48,807 bases of DNA from an uncultured Alphaproteobacteria bacterium (GTDB lineage: Bacteria; Pseudomonadota; Alphaproteobacteria; HIMB59). This document shows positions 1 through 8,550 of this stretch, piece after piece. How positions within the stretch are numbered: the first letter of the stretch is position 1; every line of letters starts with the position of its first letter. The stretch is taken from assembly GCA_902527525.1 (NCBI GenBank), contig CABZOW010000005.1, forward strand, positions 1-48,807, written 5' to 3'. A model generated the notes under the pieces. That model was not told the origin of the DNA, ran no database searches, and saw only the letters and a list, made by a program, of their open reading frames with translations. The translations under genes and the position numbers were made by a program.

Positions 1-2501
1 ATGCATTTGAACAAATGTTTTCCTTTAAAAACGGTGTTTTTGGTTTCCCTTTAAGGCTTTTGGCAAGAGAAAATTATGATAAAGCATGCAAACTTTATCC
101 TATAAATCAAATTGCATTAATAACAGGAGAAGAAAAAATAATTCCTTCAGATGCTAAATATTTTTTTTGTACTGTCGAATCAATGCCAGATGATTTTTTT
201 GAATTTGTTTGTGTTGATGAGATTCAATTAGCATCTGATTATGAAAGAGGACATATTTTTACCCAAAGGCTCTTATACTCTCGCGGTGAGCAGAAAACTA
301 TTTTCTTGGGCTCTCTTACTATGGAAGAAATTATTCGAGAATTAATTCCTGAGGCAAAAATAATTTTCAAAAATAGATTTTCCGAATTAAATTTTATCGG
401 TCATAAGAAGATTCAAAATATTAAACCTCGATCAGCAATTATCGCATTTAATTTAATTGGTCTTTATGAAATCGCTGAGCAGATAAGAAGTTTAAAAGGA
501 GGTGTGGCTCTTGTCGCTGGTGCGCTTAGTCCTAAAACTAGAAACTCTCAAGTTAAATTATATGAAGATGGGGAGGTCGATTATATTGTAGCCACTGATG
601 CTATAGGAATGGGACTAAACTTAGATATTAACCAAGTGTATTTTTCTGGTCTTGATAAATTTGACGGGAAATATGTTAGGCCTTTAAACGATATGGAAAT
701 AGGCCAAATAGCAGGAAGAGCAGGTCGCTATACTAAAACAGGATATTTTGGTTCCACGCTTGGAGCTAAGTTTACAAATTTAGAATCTATAGAAAACATT
801 CAATCTCATAAATTTGAAGCTATTAAAAAAATATTTTGGAGAAACCATCTTTTATCATTCAAGTCAGAATATGAATTAGTAAATTCTTTAAAACAAAAAT
901 CTGATAATCACCGATTAATTTTAAAAAAAGATGCAGAGGACCAAAAATTTCTATTGAGATTTTTAAAAGATAATAAGACAAGCTTTAAATTTGATAATCC
1001 AGAAACACTTAAACAATTATGGGATATATGTCGTATACCAGATTATCAAAATATCTCTGATGAAAAACATATTGAACTATTAACAAAAATATTTAGGGAA
1101 CTCATAAAAAATAAATGGACTTTAAGTGATAACTTTCTAGAGCACCAAACTTCATATTTACAAAATTACAATGGGAGTATCGATGACCTTATATATAATT
1201 TAAATGAGACTAGAACTTGGTTATACATCACTAACCAGAAACATTGGATAAGTAACTCTATTTGGGTTGAAACAGTTAAAAATATTGAAAACAAACTATC
1301 TGAAGAGATACATTTAAGTTTAATGCAAAAATTTGTTGATAAAAACAAAAGTGAGATGATTCAAAATTTAAATATTAGTAAAAAAAATATTTCTTTAACT
1401 GATAATAGATATGTTAAGATAAAAGACGAAATAATAGGAGTTATTAGAGGTTTTAAAATCTTTTTTGATGAAAAGTTTAAAGATATTTTAAATAACAACT
1501 ACCAAGTAATTATTAAAGAACAAATTTTTCTATATATGTCTTTTAACGTCGATACTTTTATTGCTGCCCCTAACGAAAGTTTGTCAATCAATTCAAAAAT
1601 TGATGAGAAAGGAAATTTCCAGAATTTATATCTTCAATGGGGAGATGCTAATGTTGCAATATTTAAAAAAGGTAATGACCTCACACACCCAATTTTAGAA
1701 CCTATCCTAGACGATCAATTAGTGTCACAAGATCATATTAAGAAAATTGAAGAGAAAATTCAAAGATGGTTTGAAGAGACCTACTTGTCTAAATTGGATT
1801 TATCCGATCAATTAAAGAAATTCAACTCTAAACCAGAAGAAAGAAGTTTCATTTTTAAGATTATTGAAAACAAATATAATTTTTATCAAATAAATATACT
1901 AGACGAATTTAAGCTTATTGATGAACCTCAAAGAAAAGAAATCCATTCTCTAAATTTTAGACTTGGAAAAAACGTTATTTTTAACTCTGAACTTATAAGA
2001 CCTGAATATATGAAGTTAAAGTTCCATCTATGGAATTTATATTATAATGAAAGCTTAAATATTGATGAATATATTCCTAAAGATGGGAATGCCACTCTTA
2101 ATATTCAAAATAAATTAAATGAAGACCTAGTCACTTTTTTAGGCTTTGTCTCCCAAAATGATCTATTAATTAGACTCGATATTTTTAATGAATTTGAAAA
2201 ACAACTCTTTAAAAGAGAAAATAGAGGCCCTTTTTCACTTCCGATGGACTTATCTAATCTTTTAGGAATTAAAAAAGATAAATTAATTAGTATTTTAAAA
2301 AGCAGGTCTTTTAATATTCAAGACATTGCAGAAAATGATTTAGTTATCACGAAAAAAATTAAAGCTAATAAAACAATGGAGTTAAAACAAAATAACAGCA
2401 AAAAAGTATTGAAAAAACCTTTAAAAAAAGTAAAAAAATCTACACCAAAAAAATTATTTAATAACCCTTTTGATCAACTAAAAAATATAAATGCTAAGTA
2501 A
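1..2501 (+). CDS. SUV3-like superfamily 2 helicase, 5' end outside window
   Basis: This is an ATP-dependent RNA/DNA helicase of the SUV3/MgpS-like group, probably acting in RNA turnover or ribosome-linked RNA remodelling (inference). The reading frame is open to the left edge, so the ATG at base 15 is internal. The visible protein starts just after where Walker A should be: GVFGFPLRLLARENYDK matches the segment that follows GKT in this family. Visible motifs, in order, are DEIQ (about residue 68), SLTMEE, ATDAIGMGLNL (motif V) and QIAGRAGRY (motif VI). A long helical C-terminal half ends in a lysine-rich tail (KKVLKKPLKKVKK). It overlaps the TerB-like gene by 11 bases and so heads the coupled terB-fdxA-carD unit. 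Family confident; substrate unknown. Confidence 0.88.
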   Translation, partial: AFEQMFSFKNGVFGFPLRLLARENYDKACKLYPINQIALITGEEKIIPSDAKYFFCTVESMPDDFFEFVCVDEIQLASDYERGHIFTQRLLYSRGEQKTIFLGSLTMEEIIRELIPEAKIIFKNRFSELNFIGHKKIQNIKPRSAIIAFNLIGLYEIAEQIRSLKGGVALVAGALSPKTRNSQVKLYEDGEVDYIVATDAIGMGLNLDINQVYFSGLDKFDGKYVRPLNDMEIGQIAGRAGRYTKTGYFGSTLGAKFTNLESIENIQSHKFEAIKKIFWRNHLLSFKSEYELVNSLKQKSDNHRLILKKDAEDQKFLLRFLKDNKTSFKFDNPETLKQLWDICRIPDYQNISDEKHIELLTKIFRELIKNKWTLSDNFLEHQTSYLQNYNGSIDDLIYNLNETRTWLYITNQKHWISNSIWVETVKNIENKLSEEIHLSLMQKFVDKNKSEMIQNLNISKKNISLTDNRYVKIKDEIIGVIRGFKIFFDEKFKDILNNNYQVIIKEQIFLYMSFNVDTFIAAPNESLSINSKIDEKGNFQNLYLQWGDANVAIFKKGNDLTHPILEPILDDQLVSQDHIKKIEEKIQRWFEETYLSKLDLSDQLKKFNSKPEERSFIFKIIENKYNFYQINILDEFKLIDEPQRKEIHSLNFRLGKNVIFNSELIRPEYMKLKFHLWNLYYNESLNIDEYIPKDGNATLNIQNKLNEDLVTFLGFVSQNDLLIRLDIFNEFEKQLFKRENRGPFSLPMDLSNLLGIKKDKLISILKSRSFNIQDIAENDLVITKKIKANKTMELKQNNSKKVLKKPLKKVKKSTPKKLFNNPFDQLKNINAK

Positions 2502-2928
2502 ATTCTTCCAATCCTTTAATGAAAAAGAGAGTATAAATGAGGATCATTCCTTTGAGTCAGATCTATATAACCTGATTTACGAAATTATCATTGCTGATCA
2601 TGAAATTACAGAAGAAGAAATTAATTTGGCCTCTGAGTTAGTTGAGTATTATTTTAAAATTCCAACCCTAAACAATAAAGAGCAATTTAATAAACTTGCT
2701 GATCAACAACATTTTAACACCGACTTATCACAGTTTTCTTACAGGCTTAAAACATCTTTAAGTTATGAACAAAGAATGGATGTGATTTTAATTTGTTGGC
2801 AAGTGCTAATGGCTGATGGTAAAGAAGACCAGTTAGAGGTTTCAACTGCTAGAAAAATATCAACCTTGCTTGGTCTTGAAGATAAGGATTTTATATTAAT
2901 CAGAAATAGAGTAAAAGACAGTCTATGA
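2491..2928 (+). CDS. TerB-like helical protein
   Basis: A 145-residue acidic, all-helical protein resembling the TerB family (tellurite-resistance TerB/DjlA N-terminal-like). The support is two repeats of the pattern hydrophobic-(I/M)ADx[16 protein letters not shown] near residue 35 and [12 protein letters not shown] near 108. TerB domains bind metal or act as adaptors; no specific role can be assigned here. It overlaps the helicase 3' end by 11 bases and the fdxA start by 4 (ATGA), which implies translational coupling. In several alphaproteobacteria, as I recall, an S4-domain RNA-binding protein sits between this helicase and fdxA; this ORF occupies that position but shows no S4 motif. Confidence 0.7.
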   Translation: MLSKFFQSFNEKESINEDHSFESDLYNLIYEIIIADHEITEEEINLASELVEYYFKIPTLNNKEQFNKLADQQHFNTDLSQFSYRLKTSLSYEQRMDVILICWQVLMADGKEDQLEVSTARKISTLLGLEDKDFILIRNRVKDSL

Positions 2929-3257
2929 CTTACTTAGTTAATGATAAGTGTATTAAATGTAAATACATGGATTGTGTTGAAGTGTGTCCAGTGGATTGTT
3001 TTTATGAAGGTGAAAATATGCTTGTTATTAACCCTGATGAATGCATAGACTGCGGCGTATGTGAGCCCGAGTGCCCAGCTGAAGCGATTATTCCAGATGA
3101 CTTGGATGACGGTACAAAATGGTTAGATGTAAATGAAAAATATTCACAAGTTTGGCCTAATATAACTACAAAAAAAGATGCCCCTGCTGATGCAAAACAG
3201 TGGGAAGGGGTAGAAAATAAATTTGAAAATCATTTTAGTGAAAAAGGACCCGATTAA
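2925..3257 (+). CDS. fdxA: Ferredoxin FdxA (7Fe type)
   Basis: A small cytoplasmic electron carrier of 110 residues. It has two clusters near the N-terminus: [17 protein letters not shown], the [3Fe-4S]-plus-proline pattern of FdxA, and [12 protein letters not shown], a canonical CxxCxxCxxxCP [4Fe-4S] motif. The acidic C-terminal extension (residues 60-110) is normal for the FdxA family. It overlaps the TerB-like stop by ATGA and carD by one base. The fdxA-carD adjacency is a conserved alphaproteobacterial arrangement. The redox partner is unknown. Confidence 0.95.
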   Translation: MTYLVNDKCIKCKYMDCVEVCPVDCFYEGENMLVINPDECIDCGVCEPECPAEAIIPDDLDDGTKWLDVNEKYSQVWPNITTKKDAPADAKQWEGVENKFENHFSEKGPD

Positions 3258-3961
3258 TGCCGGTTAAAAAAAAAGCAACAACAAAAAAAGTAACAAAAAA
3301 AACTTCAAAAGTTAAAACTAAAAAAAAAGTTGAAGTCAAAAAAAAGACACCTACCAAAAAAAAACAACCTATAAAAAAAATCACTAAGAAAAAAGTAGTA
3401 AAAAAGGTAGTAAAGAAAGTAGTTAAAAAAATTGTTACCCCAAAAGCTCCTAAAATTAAAAAAGTAATTGTTCCGCAAGAATTTAAAGCAGGAGAGAATA
3501 TTGTTTATCCTACCCACGGCGTAGGAAGAATTCTTACTTTAGAAAAGTTCCAATATGATTTAGTGGAGGAGCAATTATATGTAATTCAGTTTTTTCAAGA
3601 CAAGTTAACAATACGAGTCCCCTTTGCTAAAGCAAAATTAATTGGTTTAAGAAATATTACTAGTAAGCCTTCTATGACTAGAACACTCTCTGTTTTAAAG
3701 CAAAAGCCTAAAATTAAAAAGGCAATGTGGAGTAGAAGGGCTCAAGAGTACGATCAAAAGATAAACTCTGGCGACATAAAACTTCTCTCAGAGGTGGTTC
3801 GTGACCTATTTCGAAAAGATGATCAAACTGAGCAATCTTACAGTGAGCGTCAGATGTTTCAGGTAGCTTTTGAGAGGTATACAAGAGAATTTGCTATATC
3901 TTCGAGTTTAAAGTTCGAGGAAGCATCAACAAAAATATTAGAAATTTTAAATAAAAGATAA
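3257..3961 (+). CDS. carD: CarD/CdnL-type transcription regulator with lysine-rich tail
   Basis: An RNA-polymerase-binding regulator of the CarD/CdnL family, which in relatives stabilises open complexes at growth-related promoters such as rRNA. The RNAP-interaction domain starts near residue 76 (FKAGENIVYPTHGVGRI) and is followed by the helical DNA-binding part (WSRRAQEYDQKINSGD, YERQMFQ-like region). The total is 234 residues against roughly 160-170 for ordinary alphaproteobacterial CarD. The surplus is an N-terminal stretch of about 70 residues made of Lys, Thr and Val repeats (KKVVKKVVKKVVKK), resembling a histone H1 tail. An A9 tract just after the start is kept in frame. Last gene of the helicase-terB-fdxA unit. 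Confidence 0.88.
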   Translation: MPVKKKATTKKVTKKTSKVKTKKKVEVKKKTPTKKKQPIKKITKKKVVKKVVKKVVKKIVTPKAPKIKKVIVPQEFKAGENIVYPTHGVGRILTLEKFQYDLVEEQLYVIQFFQDKLTIRVPFAKAKLIGLRNITSKPSMTRTLSVLKQKPKIKKAMWSRRAQEYDQKINSGDIKLLSEVVRDLFRKDDQTEQSYSERQMFQVAFERYTREFAISSSLKFEEASTKILEILNKR

Positions 3962-3962
3962 A

Positions 3963-4286
3963 TTAATTAGTTTCCTCGTCTGTTTTATCAGTTGGAATAT
4001 CAATGCTGATATCCTCTGCTAGGTTTTCGGCATCTTCAGTTTGATTTTCAGTTTCTTCTGACTCTTCGATTAAGTCTTTTAGTTCATCATTTTCTTTAGT
4101 TGTTTTAGTAGTTGTTGCAACAGTAATTCCAGCTTTTCTTCCTCTTTTTGGCTTTGTAATATTTATTGCTTCTATTGACTTACCACATTGCGGACAATCT
4201 AGCTCTTCTTGGTAAAAATCGTAATATTTTGCTCCACAGTGAGGGCATGTTCTTTTGTGACCTAAATCGATTTGCTCTAGTTGCAT
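3963..4286 (-). CDS. TIGR02300/FYDLN-acid family zinc-ribbon protein
   Basis: A 107-residue alphaproteobacteria-specific protein. The N-terminus ([20 protein letters not shown] ... CPQCGKSI) carries two CxxC pairs forming a zinc ribbon, and the YYDFYQE segment corresponds to the FYDLN signature. The middle is basic (PKRGRKAG) and the C-terminal half is highly acidic ([15 protein letters not shown]), as in the family. Function unknown; a nucleic-acid or RNA-polymerase interaction is only a guess. It ends one base from carD (convergent) and is divergent from rpmF across 64 bases. Confidence 0.88.
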   Translation of the reverse strand: MQLEQIDLGHKRTCPHCGAKYYDFYQEELDCPQCGKSIEAINITKPKRGRKAGITVATTTKTTKENDELKDLIEESEETENQTEDAENLAEDISIDIPTDKTDEETN

Positions 4287-4296
4287 TGTGGGCAGT

Positions 4297-4325
4297 TTTA
4301 TACATTATTATTGTAATTTATACAA
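4297..4325 (-). promoter_or_regulatory. Predicted promoter of the TIGR02300 gene
   Basis: On the minus strand TTGTAT (-35) lies 17 bases before TATAAA (-10). The start codon is only about 10 bases past the -10 box, so the transcript should be leaderless or nearly so. Plus-strand bases 4310-4326 form an inverted repeat (ATTGTA..TACAAT) covering the -35 box, a possible operator shared with the divergent rpmF promoter. The -10 region and downstream bases closely match the gcrA upstream region. Confidence 0.5.
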
Positions 4326-4350
4326 TTTTTTATTAAGTTATCGCTCTAAT

Positions 4351-4611
4351 ATGGCAGTTCCAAAAAGAAAAACGACACCTTCAAAAAGGAATATGAGACG
4401 CTCTCATCATAGAGCGGGCACACAGCTTTTTGCAGAAGACAAAAAATCTGGTGAATTGAGAAGACCCCATCATATTGATTTGAGTACTGGTATGTATAGA
4501 GGAAAGCAAATAATTATTAAAAAAACTAAAAAAGAAAAAGATACTGAGGGTCAAGCACTAGCCAACACAGAAGAAACCACAAAAACTATTGAAGCTCCAG
4601 CTTCTAAATAA
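4351..4611 (+). CDS. rpmF: 50S ribosomal protein L32
   Basis: L32 of the large ribosomal subunit. The classical start [20 protein letters not shown] is at 4351; the ORF-track start 63 bases upstream lies inside the promoter region and is rejected. The core ends around residue 60 (GMYRGKQI) and is followed by about 25 extra polar residues ([12 protein letters not shown]...), giving 86 against the usual 55-65. No zinc-binding Cys cluster is present, as in the Cys-less form. The stop codon is directly adjacent to the recX stop on the other strand, with zero bases between. Confidence 0.95.
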   Translation: MAVPKRKTTPSKRNMRRSHHRAGTQLFAEDKKSGELRRPHHIDLSTGMYRGKQIIIKKTKKEKDTEGQALANTEETTKTIEAPASK

Positions 4612-5100
4612 CTAATCTCTAATTACTTTATATATTGAATTTTCTGAGAAGCTCTGTTTATAAAGCTTTTTTTTTAATTCATCGGTTTCTAGCTTAGAAA
4701 GCTTTTTTCTTATTATAAATTTTTTTAAAATATCTAACTCTATATCTGGATTTTCATTGACTTTCTTTGAGACATATTCATCAATTAAGCTTTGTTCAAA
4801 TCCTTTTTGATAGAGTTTATTTTTTATTTTTTTGATAGAAAATAAGGATTGCTCATAATAATGAAATACTGTTTCAATAAAGTGCCTCTCATTTATAATC
4901 TTTAAATCATCTAATTTTTGTAAAATATTTTCAATAAGTTCTCGTTTAGAGATATTTTCTGGGAAAGTGACTTTTTTATAAGTTTTTTTATTTCTGAGTT
5001 TTTTTTCTAGTATTTCAGAAATTTTTTTTTTAGTAGCTGGATATTTACCTAAATATTTTAGTGCCTCATTGTATAGGTATTCATCAGCTTTTTTTTTCAT
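4612..5100 (-). CDS. recX: Regulatory protein RecX
   Basis: A RecA modulator: RecX family members cap or inhibit RecA filaments in the cytoplasm. The 162 residues form tandem three-helix repeats. Characteristic segments are ALKYLGKYPATKKKISEIL near the N-terminus, LKIINERHFIETVFHY, and the later SLFSIKKIKNKLYQKGF typical of RecX repeat 2. Very lysine-rich, in line with the genome's AT bias. Convergent with rpmF (no spacer) and divergent from the FkbM gene. No recA is in the window. Confidence 0.85.
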   Translation of the reverse strand: MKKKADEYLYNEALKYLGKYPATKKKISEILEKKLRNKKTYKKVTFPENISKRELIENILQKLDDLKIINERHFIETVFHYYEQSLFSIKKIKNKLYQKGFEQSLIDEYVSKKVNENPDIELDILKKFIIRKKLSKLETDELKKKLYKQSFSENSIYKVIRD

Positions 5101-5276
5101 AGTTTATATATTATGAACCCTAAAAACTTTCTTTTAAATTGTAAAAAACAATTTCATTTATTTTAAAAATTTTACCATAATTATTTTGTAATACAGTTTA
5201 TTAAACATATATTGTATTTACATAAAATTATTTTTCTACGCTATATTTGATAATTGTTTATAATCAATGTCTAATA

Positions 5277-6179
5277 ATGAAAAGCAAAATTAATACAGCC
5301 ATTAAATTACTTTTAAGATTACCAAGTTATTTGCTTATAAAACTTATTTTCATTTATGAAGAAATAATAAATCTGATATTACCACGCATAGCTGGAATTT
5401 TAAGACAAGATATTATCAGTAAAATTGACAATGATTTTGAAACAATTAAGCATCTGACAAATGATAATTTAATCCAATTTAAAGTATATACACCTAATCA
5501 GTTATGCAAATTTAGATATCAGTCATTTTCTTATAAAGAGCCTGAAATTTTAGAATGGATAAATAACTTTGGAGGTGGCGGAGTATTTTATGACATTGGA
5601 GCAAATATTGGTCTTTACTCAATTTATTTTGCAAAATTAAAAAAAGGTAATGTCTATAGCTTTGAACCTTCCGTATTTAATCTACGTCAACTTGCCAAAA
5701 ATATTAGCTTAAATGAAATGAGTAGCCAGATTACAATTATTCCAAACCCACTATCAAACTTAACTGGAAGCGCAGATTTTATTAATGGTAATTCTGATGA
5801 AGGAGGCGCTTTAAGCGCCTTTGGAGTAGATTATGGATATGATGGGAAACCAATGAATTCTGATATTAAATACAATCTTTTGGGATTTTCTTTAGACGAC
5901 CTATATAAAAAAGAAATAATAATAGAACCACCTAATTTAATTAAGATCGATGTTGATGGCATTGAACACAAGATTTTAGAAGGAGCTAAAGAAATCTTAT
6001 CATTAAACTCTTGCAAATCAGTATATATAGAAGTTAACGATGATTTTATTGAGCAATCTCTAAATGTAAAAAAAATACTGGAACAGTTTGGCTTCAAACT
6101 CAAAGAAAAAAAACACTCAGAAATGACTAGATTAAGTTCTGACTTTGGAAATACGTTCAATCAAATTTGGATAAAATGA
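5277..6179 (+). CDS. FkbM-family SAM-dependent methyltransferase
   Basis: A class I methyltransferase of the FkbM type, usually O-methylating sugars or lipids of surface polymers. Motif I is FYDIGANIGLYSIYFAK; motif II is YSFEPS; the family signature IKIDVDGIEHKILEGA lies near residue 230. I chose ATG 5277 (MKSKINTA) over the TTG at 5247; neither has a clear Shine-Dalgarno sequence. The first 45 residues are hydrophobic with interspersed lysines and may associate with the membrane. It stands alone between divergent recX and a tRNA gene 18 bases downstream. The 176-base gap upstream holds an inverted repeat (AAATTGT-5-ACAATTT, 5136-5154) and nothing else clear. Confidence 0.85.
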   Translation: MKSKINTAIKLLLRLPSYLLIKLIFIYEEIINLILPRIAGILRQDIISKIDNDFETIKHLTNDNLIQFKVYTPNQLCKFRYQSFSYKEPEILEWINNFGGGGVFYDIGANIGLYSIYFAKLKKGNVYSFEPSVFNLRQLAKNISLNEMSSQITIIPNPLSNLTGSADFINGNSDEGGALSAFGVDYGYDGKPMNSDIKYNLLGFSLDDLYKKEIIIEPPNLIKIDVDGIEHKILEGAKEILSLNSCKSVYIEVNDDFIEQSLNVKKILEQFGFKLKEKKHSEMTRLSSDFGNTFNQIWIK

Positions 6180-6197
6180 TATTTTTTTCAAACTTTT

Positions 6198-6274
6198 GCG
6201 CTTGTAGCTCAGTAGGATAGAGCACCAGATTCCTAATCTGGGGGTCGCAGGTTCGATTCCTGCCAAGCGCGCCA
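6198..6274 (+). tRNA. tRNA-Arg (anticodon CCU)
   Basis: A full cloverleaf of 77 bases including encoded CCA. The acceptor stem is GCGCTTG/CAAGCGC, the D arm GCTC..GAGC, the anticodon stem CCAGA/TCTGG with loop TTCCTAA (anticodon CCT, reading AGG), and the T arm GCAGG-TTCGATT-CCTGC. The discriminator is G. Folded by eye; all stems are fully paired. Confidence 0.95.
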
Positions 6275-6287
6275 AAGAAAAATGATA

Positions 6288-6758
6288 TTAATTTTTTTCG
6301 TGTAAGAAATCTAAAAGTCTATCTAAATATTTCTCATCAACATTATAAGCTTTCTTGTAATGCTCTATACAATAGGGTTTTGTCGGAATATTTTGACATC
6401 CACAATAGTGAAATCCCTCTTCAAGTGGATCACCAATTGGCCATTGACAAGACTTAAAATTACCGGTGCCAACAATACTCTTTTTAAAACTAAATTTTTC
6501 CCTTCTTCGAACAGGCTCTTTTCTTACCGTATTTTGGGAAGATGAATTACTGGTTTCCCTATACATGGTAACAGAAGAAAATTGTTGATTTTGAGTTGAT
6601 TTTTTTCTGGAGTTTTGACGCCTCTCAAGGCCAAGTCTAAAAGCTTTACCAATAACGGCATTTTTAGTAAATCCAAGCTGCACGCCAATCTGGCTTGTAG
6701 CAACCCCTTCATTCCAAAGCTTTTTTAGATCTTCTACTTTCTGGTTATTCCATGACAT
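6288..6758 (-). CDS. gcrA: GcrA cell-cycle regulator
   Basis: GcrA is an alphaproteobacterial sigma70-binding regulator that reads CcrM (GANTC) methylation and controls cell-cycle genes. The N-terminal helix-turn-helix is clear (MSWNNQKVEDLKKLW ... SQIGVQLGFTKNAVIGK). A basic linker of about 60 residues follows, and the C-terminal sigma-binding domain has the family pattern CQWPIGDP ... FHYCG ... PYCIEH (Cys/His cluster). At 156 residues it is near the usual 165-175. The gene ends 13 bases from the tRNA-Arg and is divergent from pgk. No ctrA or ccrM lies in the window. Confidence 0.95.
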   Translation of the reverse strand: MSWNNQKVEDLKKLWNEGVATSQIGVQLGFTKNAVIGKAFRLGLERRQNSRKKSTQNQQFSSVTMYRETSNSSSQNTVRKEPVRRREKFSFKKSIVGTGNFKSCQWPIGDPLEEGFHYCGCQNIPTKPYCIEHYKKAYNVDEKYLDRLLDFLHEKN

Positions 6759-6791
6759 TTTTTGTATACCTACTCTATTTAGTTCCTGCTA

Positions 6792-6817
6792 TGGGTAGTT
6801 TTATACTATATATAGTA
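6792..6817 (-). promoter_or_regulatory. gcrA/pgk divergent control region with palindrome
   Basis: Bases 6804-6817 are a perfect 14-bp palindrome, TACTATATATAGTA. It overlaps a minus-strand GTATAAAACTACCCA block (6792-6806) whose TATAAA can serve as the gcrA -10. The block matches the TIGR02300 promoter at 14 of 15 bases. Roughly 33 bases separate it from the gcrA start, and pgk starts 43 bases beyond the palindrome on the other side. The binding factor is unknown. Confidence 0.45.
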
Positions 6818-6859
6818 GTAGTAATCTAGCCTAAAATGATTAAAAAAATGTGAATAAAT

Positions 6860-8029
6860 ATGAAATCTCTTAAAAATCTCAATTTCGAGAAAATCCAAAA
6901 CGTTGGGATCAGAGTCGATTTTAATGTGCCCATTGATAAAAATTTTAAGATAACTGACAAAACAAGATTAGACAGGGCAAAAGACACGATCAATTTTATT
7001 AAAAATAAACAATGCAACATTATTCTTCTTTCACATTTTGGAAGACCTAAAAAAAACTTCGATTACAAGTATTCTTTTACAAAACTTATTGATCAGTTTG
7101 AGAAAATCTTAGAATTAAAATTAAATTTTATAAGCTATGAAAATTTTTTAGAAAATGGTCTTAATCAATTCAATCATAATAGGTCTAACGTATCTCTTTT
7201 AGAGAATATAAGATTTTTCGAAGGTGAAACAAAAAATGATTTGAGTTTTAGTAAATCAATTACTGACAATCTAGATTTGTATGTTAATGAAGCATTCTCC
7301 GCATCCCATAGGCTTCACTCATCAGTAAATCAAATGGTCAAAAATATTTTATCTACACCTGGGTTTAATTTTGAAAAAGAAATTAAGGTAATTAATGATA
7401 TTAAAAAATCTAAAAAGAAAAAATTAGCTATAATTGGAGGTTCAAAAATCTCAACTAAAATAAAAACACTTTTATCTTTAACGACTTCTTGCTCAGATAT
7501 TTTTATAGGGGGAGCAATGGCTAATAATTTTCTAAAATATAATAAGTTTTATATTAGTTCTTCTTTAATCGAAGAGGGTGCTGAAAGTATGATTGAAATG
7601 ATCTACAGTTCTACAAAACAAACTGGTTGTAAAATACATCTCCCTGTTGACGTGATGCTCGACTCAAATCAAAGTGTATTAGTCAATAAACTTGATAAAA
7701 ACTCTGAATTTAAAATTTTAGATATAGCCGACTCCTCTCATATAGTTTTAGAAAATCTTGCAAAAAAAAGTGATATTATTTTGTGGAATGGCCCCATGGG
7801 CATGATTGAAGACTACAAATTTTCTAAGGGATCTATTAATCTATCTCATCTTCTGGCCAAATCTCAAGCTGATGTTGTTATTGGTGGAGGAGATACGATC
7901 TTAGCCATCAATATGGCAAAAGAAAAATTTGAAGACTTTTATTTTGTCTCAACTGCCGGGGGTGCTTTTCTCGAGGCACTAGAGGATAAAGAACTAGTTG
8001 GAATTGAAGCTCTTAAGGCTGATTTATAA
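6860..8029 (+). CDS. pgk: Phosphoglycerate kinase
   Basis: Converts 1,3-bisphosphoglycerate and ADP to 3-phosphoglycerate and ATP in glycolysis/gluconeogenesis. Substrate-side motifs are RVDFNVPI (residue 18 on), LLSHFGRPK and LLENIRFFEGE. The nucleotide side shows KLAIIGGSKISTKI, NGPMGMIE and the C-terminal IGGGDTILAI ... STAGGAFLEAL. The 389 residues are a normal length. The 3' end overlaps the convergent yciB gene by 17 bases. Confidence 0.97.
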   Translation: MKSLKNLNFEKIQNVGIRVDFNVPIDKNFKITDKTRLDRAKDTINFIKNKQCNIILLSHFGRPKKNFDYKYSFTKLIDQFEKILELKLNFISYENFLENGLNQFNHNRSNVSLLENIRFFEGETKNDLSFSKSITDNLDLYVNEAFSASHRLHSSVNQMVKNILSTPGFNFEKEIKVINDIKKSKKKKLAIIGGSKISTKIKTLLSLTTSCSDIFIGGAMANNFLKYNKFYISSSLIEEGAESMIEMIYSSTKQTGCKIHLPVDVMLDSNQSVLVNKLDKNSEFKILDIADSSHIVLENLAKKSDIILWNGPMGMIEDYKFSKGSINLSHLLAKSQADVVIGGGDTILAINMAKEKFEDFYFVSTAGGAFLEALEDKELVGIEALKADL

Positions 8030-8549
8030 AATGTTTTTTTAGAAACGGAATTTGAATTATAGTAAAGACAATTGTAATTCCCATAATACCAAAGACTTTA
8101 AAGTTAACCCAAACATCGGTTGTTTGAGTTCGCCAAATAATTTCATTTAAAACAGCTAGAAGTACAAAAAAGCTGGACCACATTTTGTTCATTAGCCCCC
8201 ACCCTTCATCAGTTAATTTTAAAGAAGAATTTAATAATAATTTTAAAACAGGTTTATTGATAAATGTACTTCCAATTAAAACGATAGCAAAAAGTGCGTT
8301 TATGATTGTGGGTTTCATTTTAAAAAATATTTCATTTTTAAGGAAAATACTCAGGCCGCCAAATACAACTAAGATAACTGTACTTACTAACATCATTGTA
8401 GAAATTTTCCTTTCTTTAAAATAGATAACTATTAGAGAAATAAATGTAGCCACTATTACAGCAGCTATACTTAAATAGAGATCTTTGTCTGATTTATAGT
8501 AAACAGCAAAAAAAACAATTAAGGGAAAAAATTCAAATAGCTGCTTCAT
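8013..8549 (-). CDS. yciB: Inner-membrane septation protein YciB (IspZ)
   Basis: A polytopic inner-membrane protein linked to cell-envelope synthesis and septation. It has about five hydrophobic segments. Family hallmarks are FEFFPLIVFF at the N-terminus, the KPTIINALFAIVL segment, FINKPVLKLLL, the LTDEGWGLMNKMWSSFF stretch, and NEIIWR...TDVWVNFKVFG. The 178 residues match the family. Last gene of the dapF-mtaB-ftsY-yciB operon, one base after ftsY; ftsY-yciB adjacency is common in alphaproteobacteria. Confidence 0.92.
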   Translation of the reverse strand: MKQLFEFFPLIVFFAVYYKSDKDLYLSIAAVIVATFISLIVIYFKERKISTMMLVSTVILVVFGGLSIFLKNEIFFKMKPTIINALFAIVLIGSTFINKPVLKLLLNSSLKLTDEGWGLMNKMWSSFFVLLAVLNEIIWRTQTTDVWVNFKVFGIMGITIVFTIIQIPFLKKHFINQP

Positions 8550-8550
8550 A

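Noticed and set aside
15-2501. Helicase start at the ATG at base 15
   Set aside because: The frame continues to the left edge and the family's Walker A motif should lie just upstream, so the gene is cut by the window.
3305-3517. Phe/Asn-rich 70-residue ORF opposite carD
   Set aside because: Antisense of the poly-lysine tail (AAA read as TTT); no protein features.
6360-6712. Two overlapping ORFs within gcrA
   Set aside because: Out-of-frame shadows of a well-supported gene.
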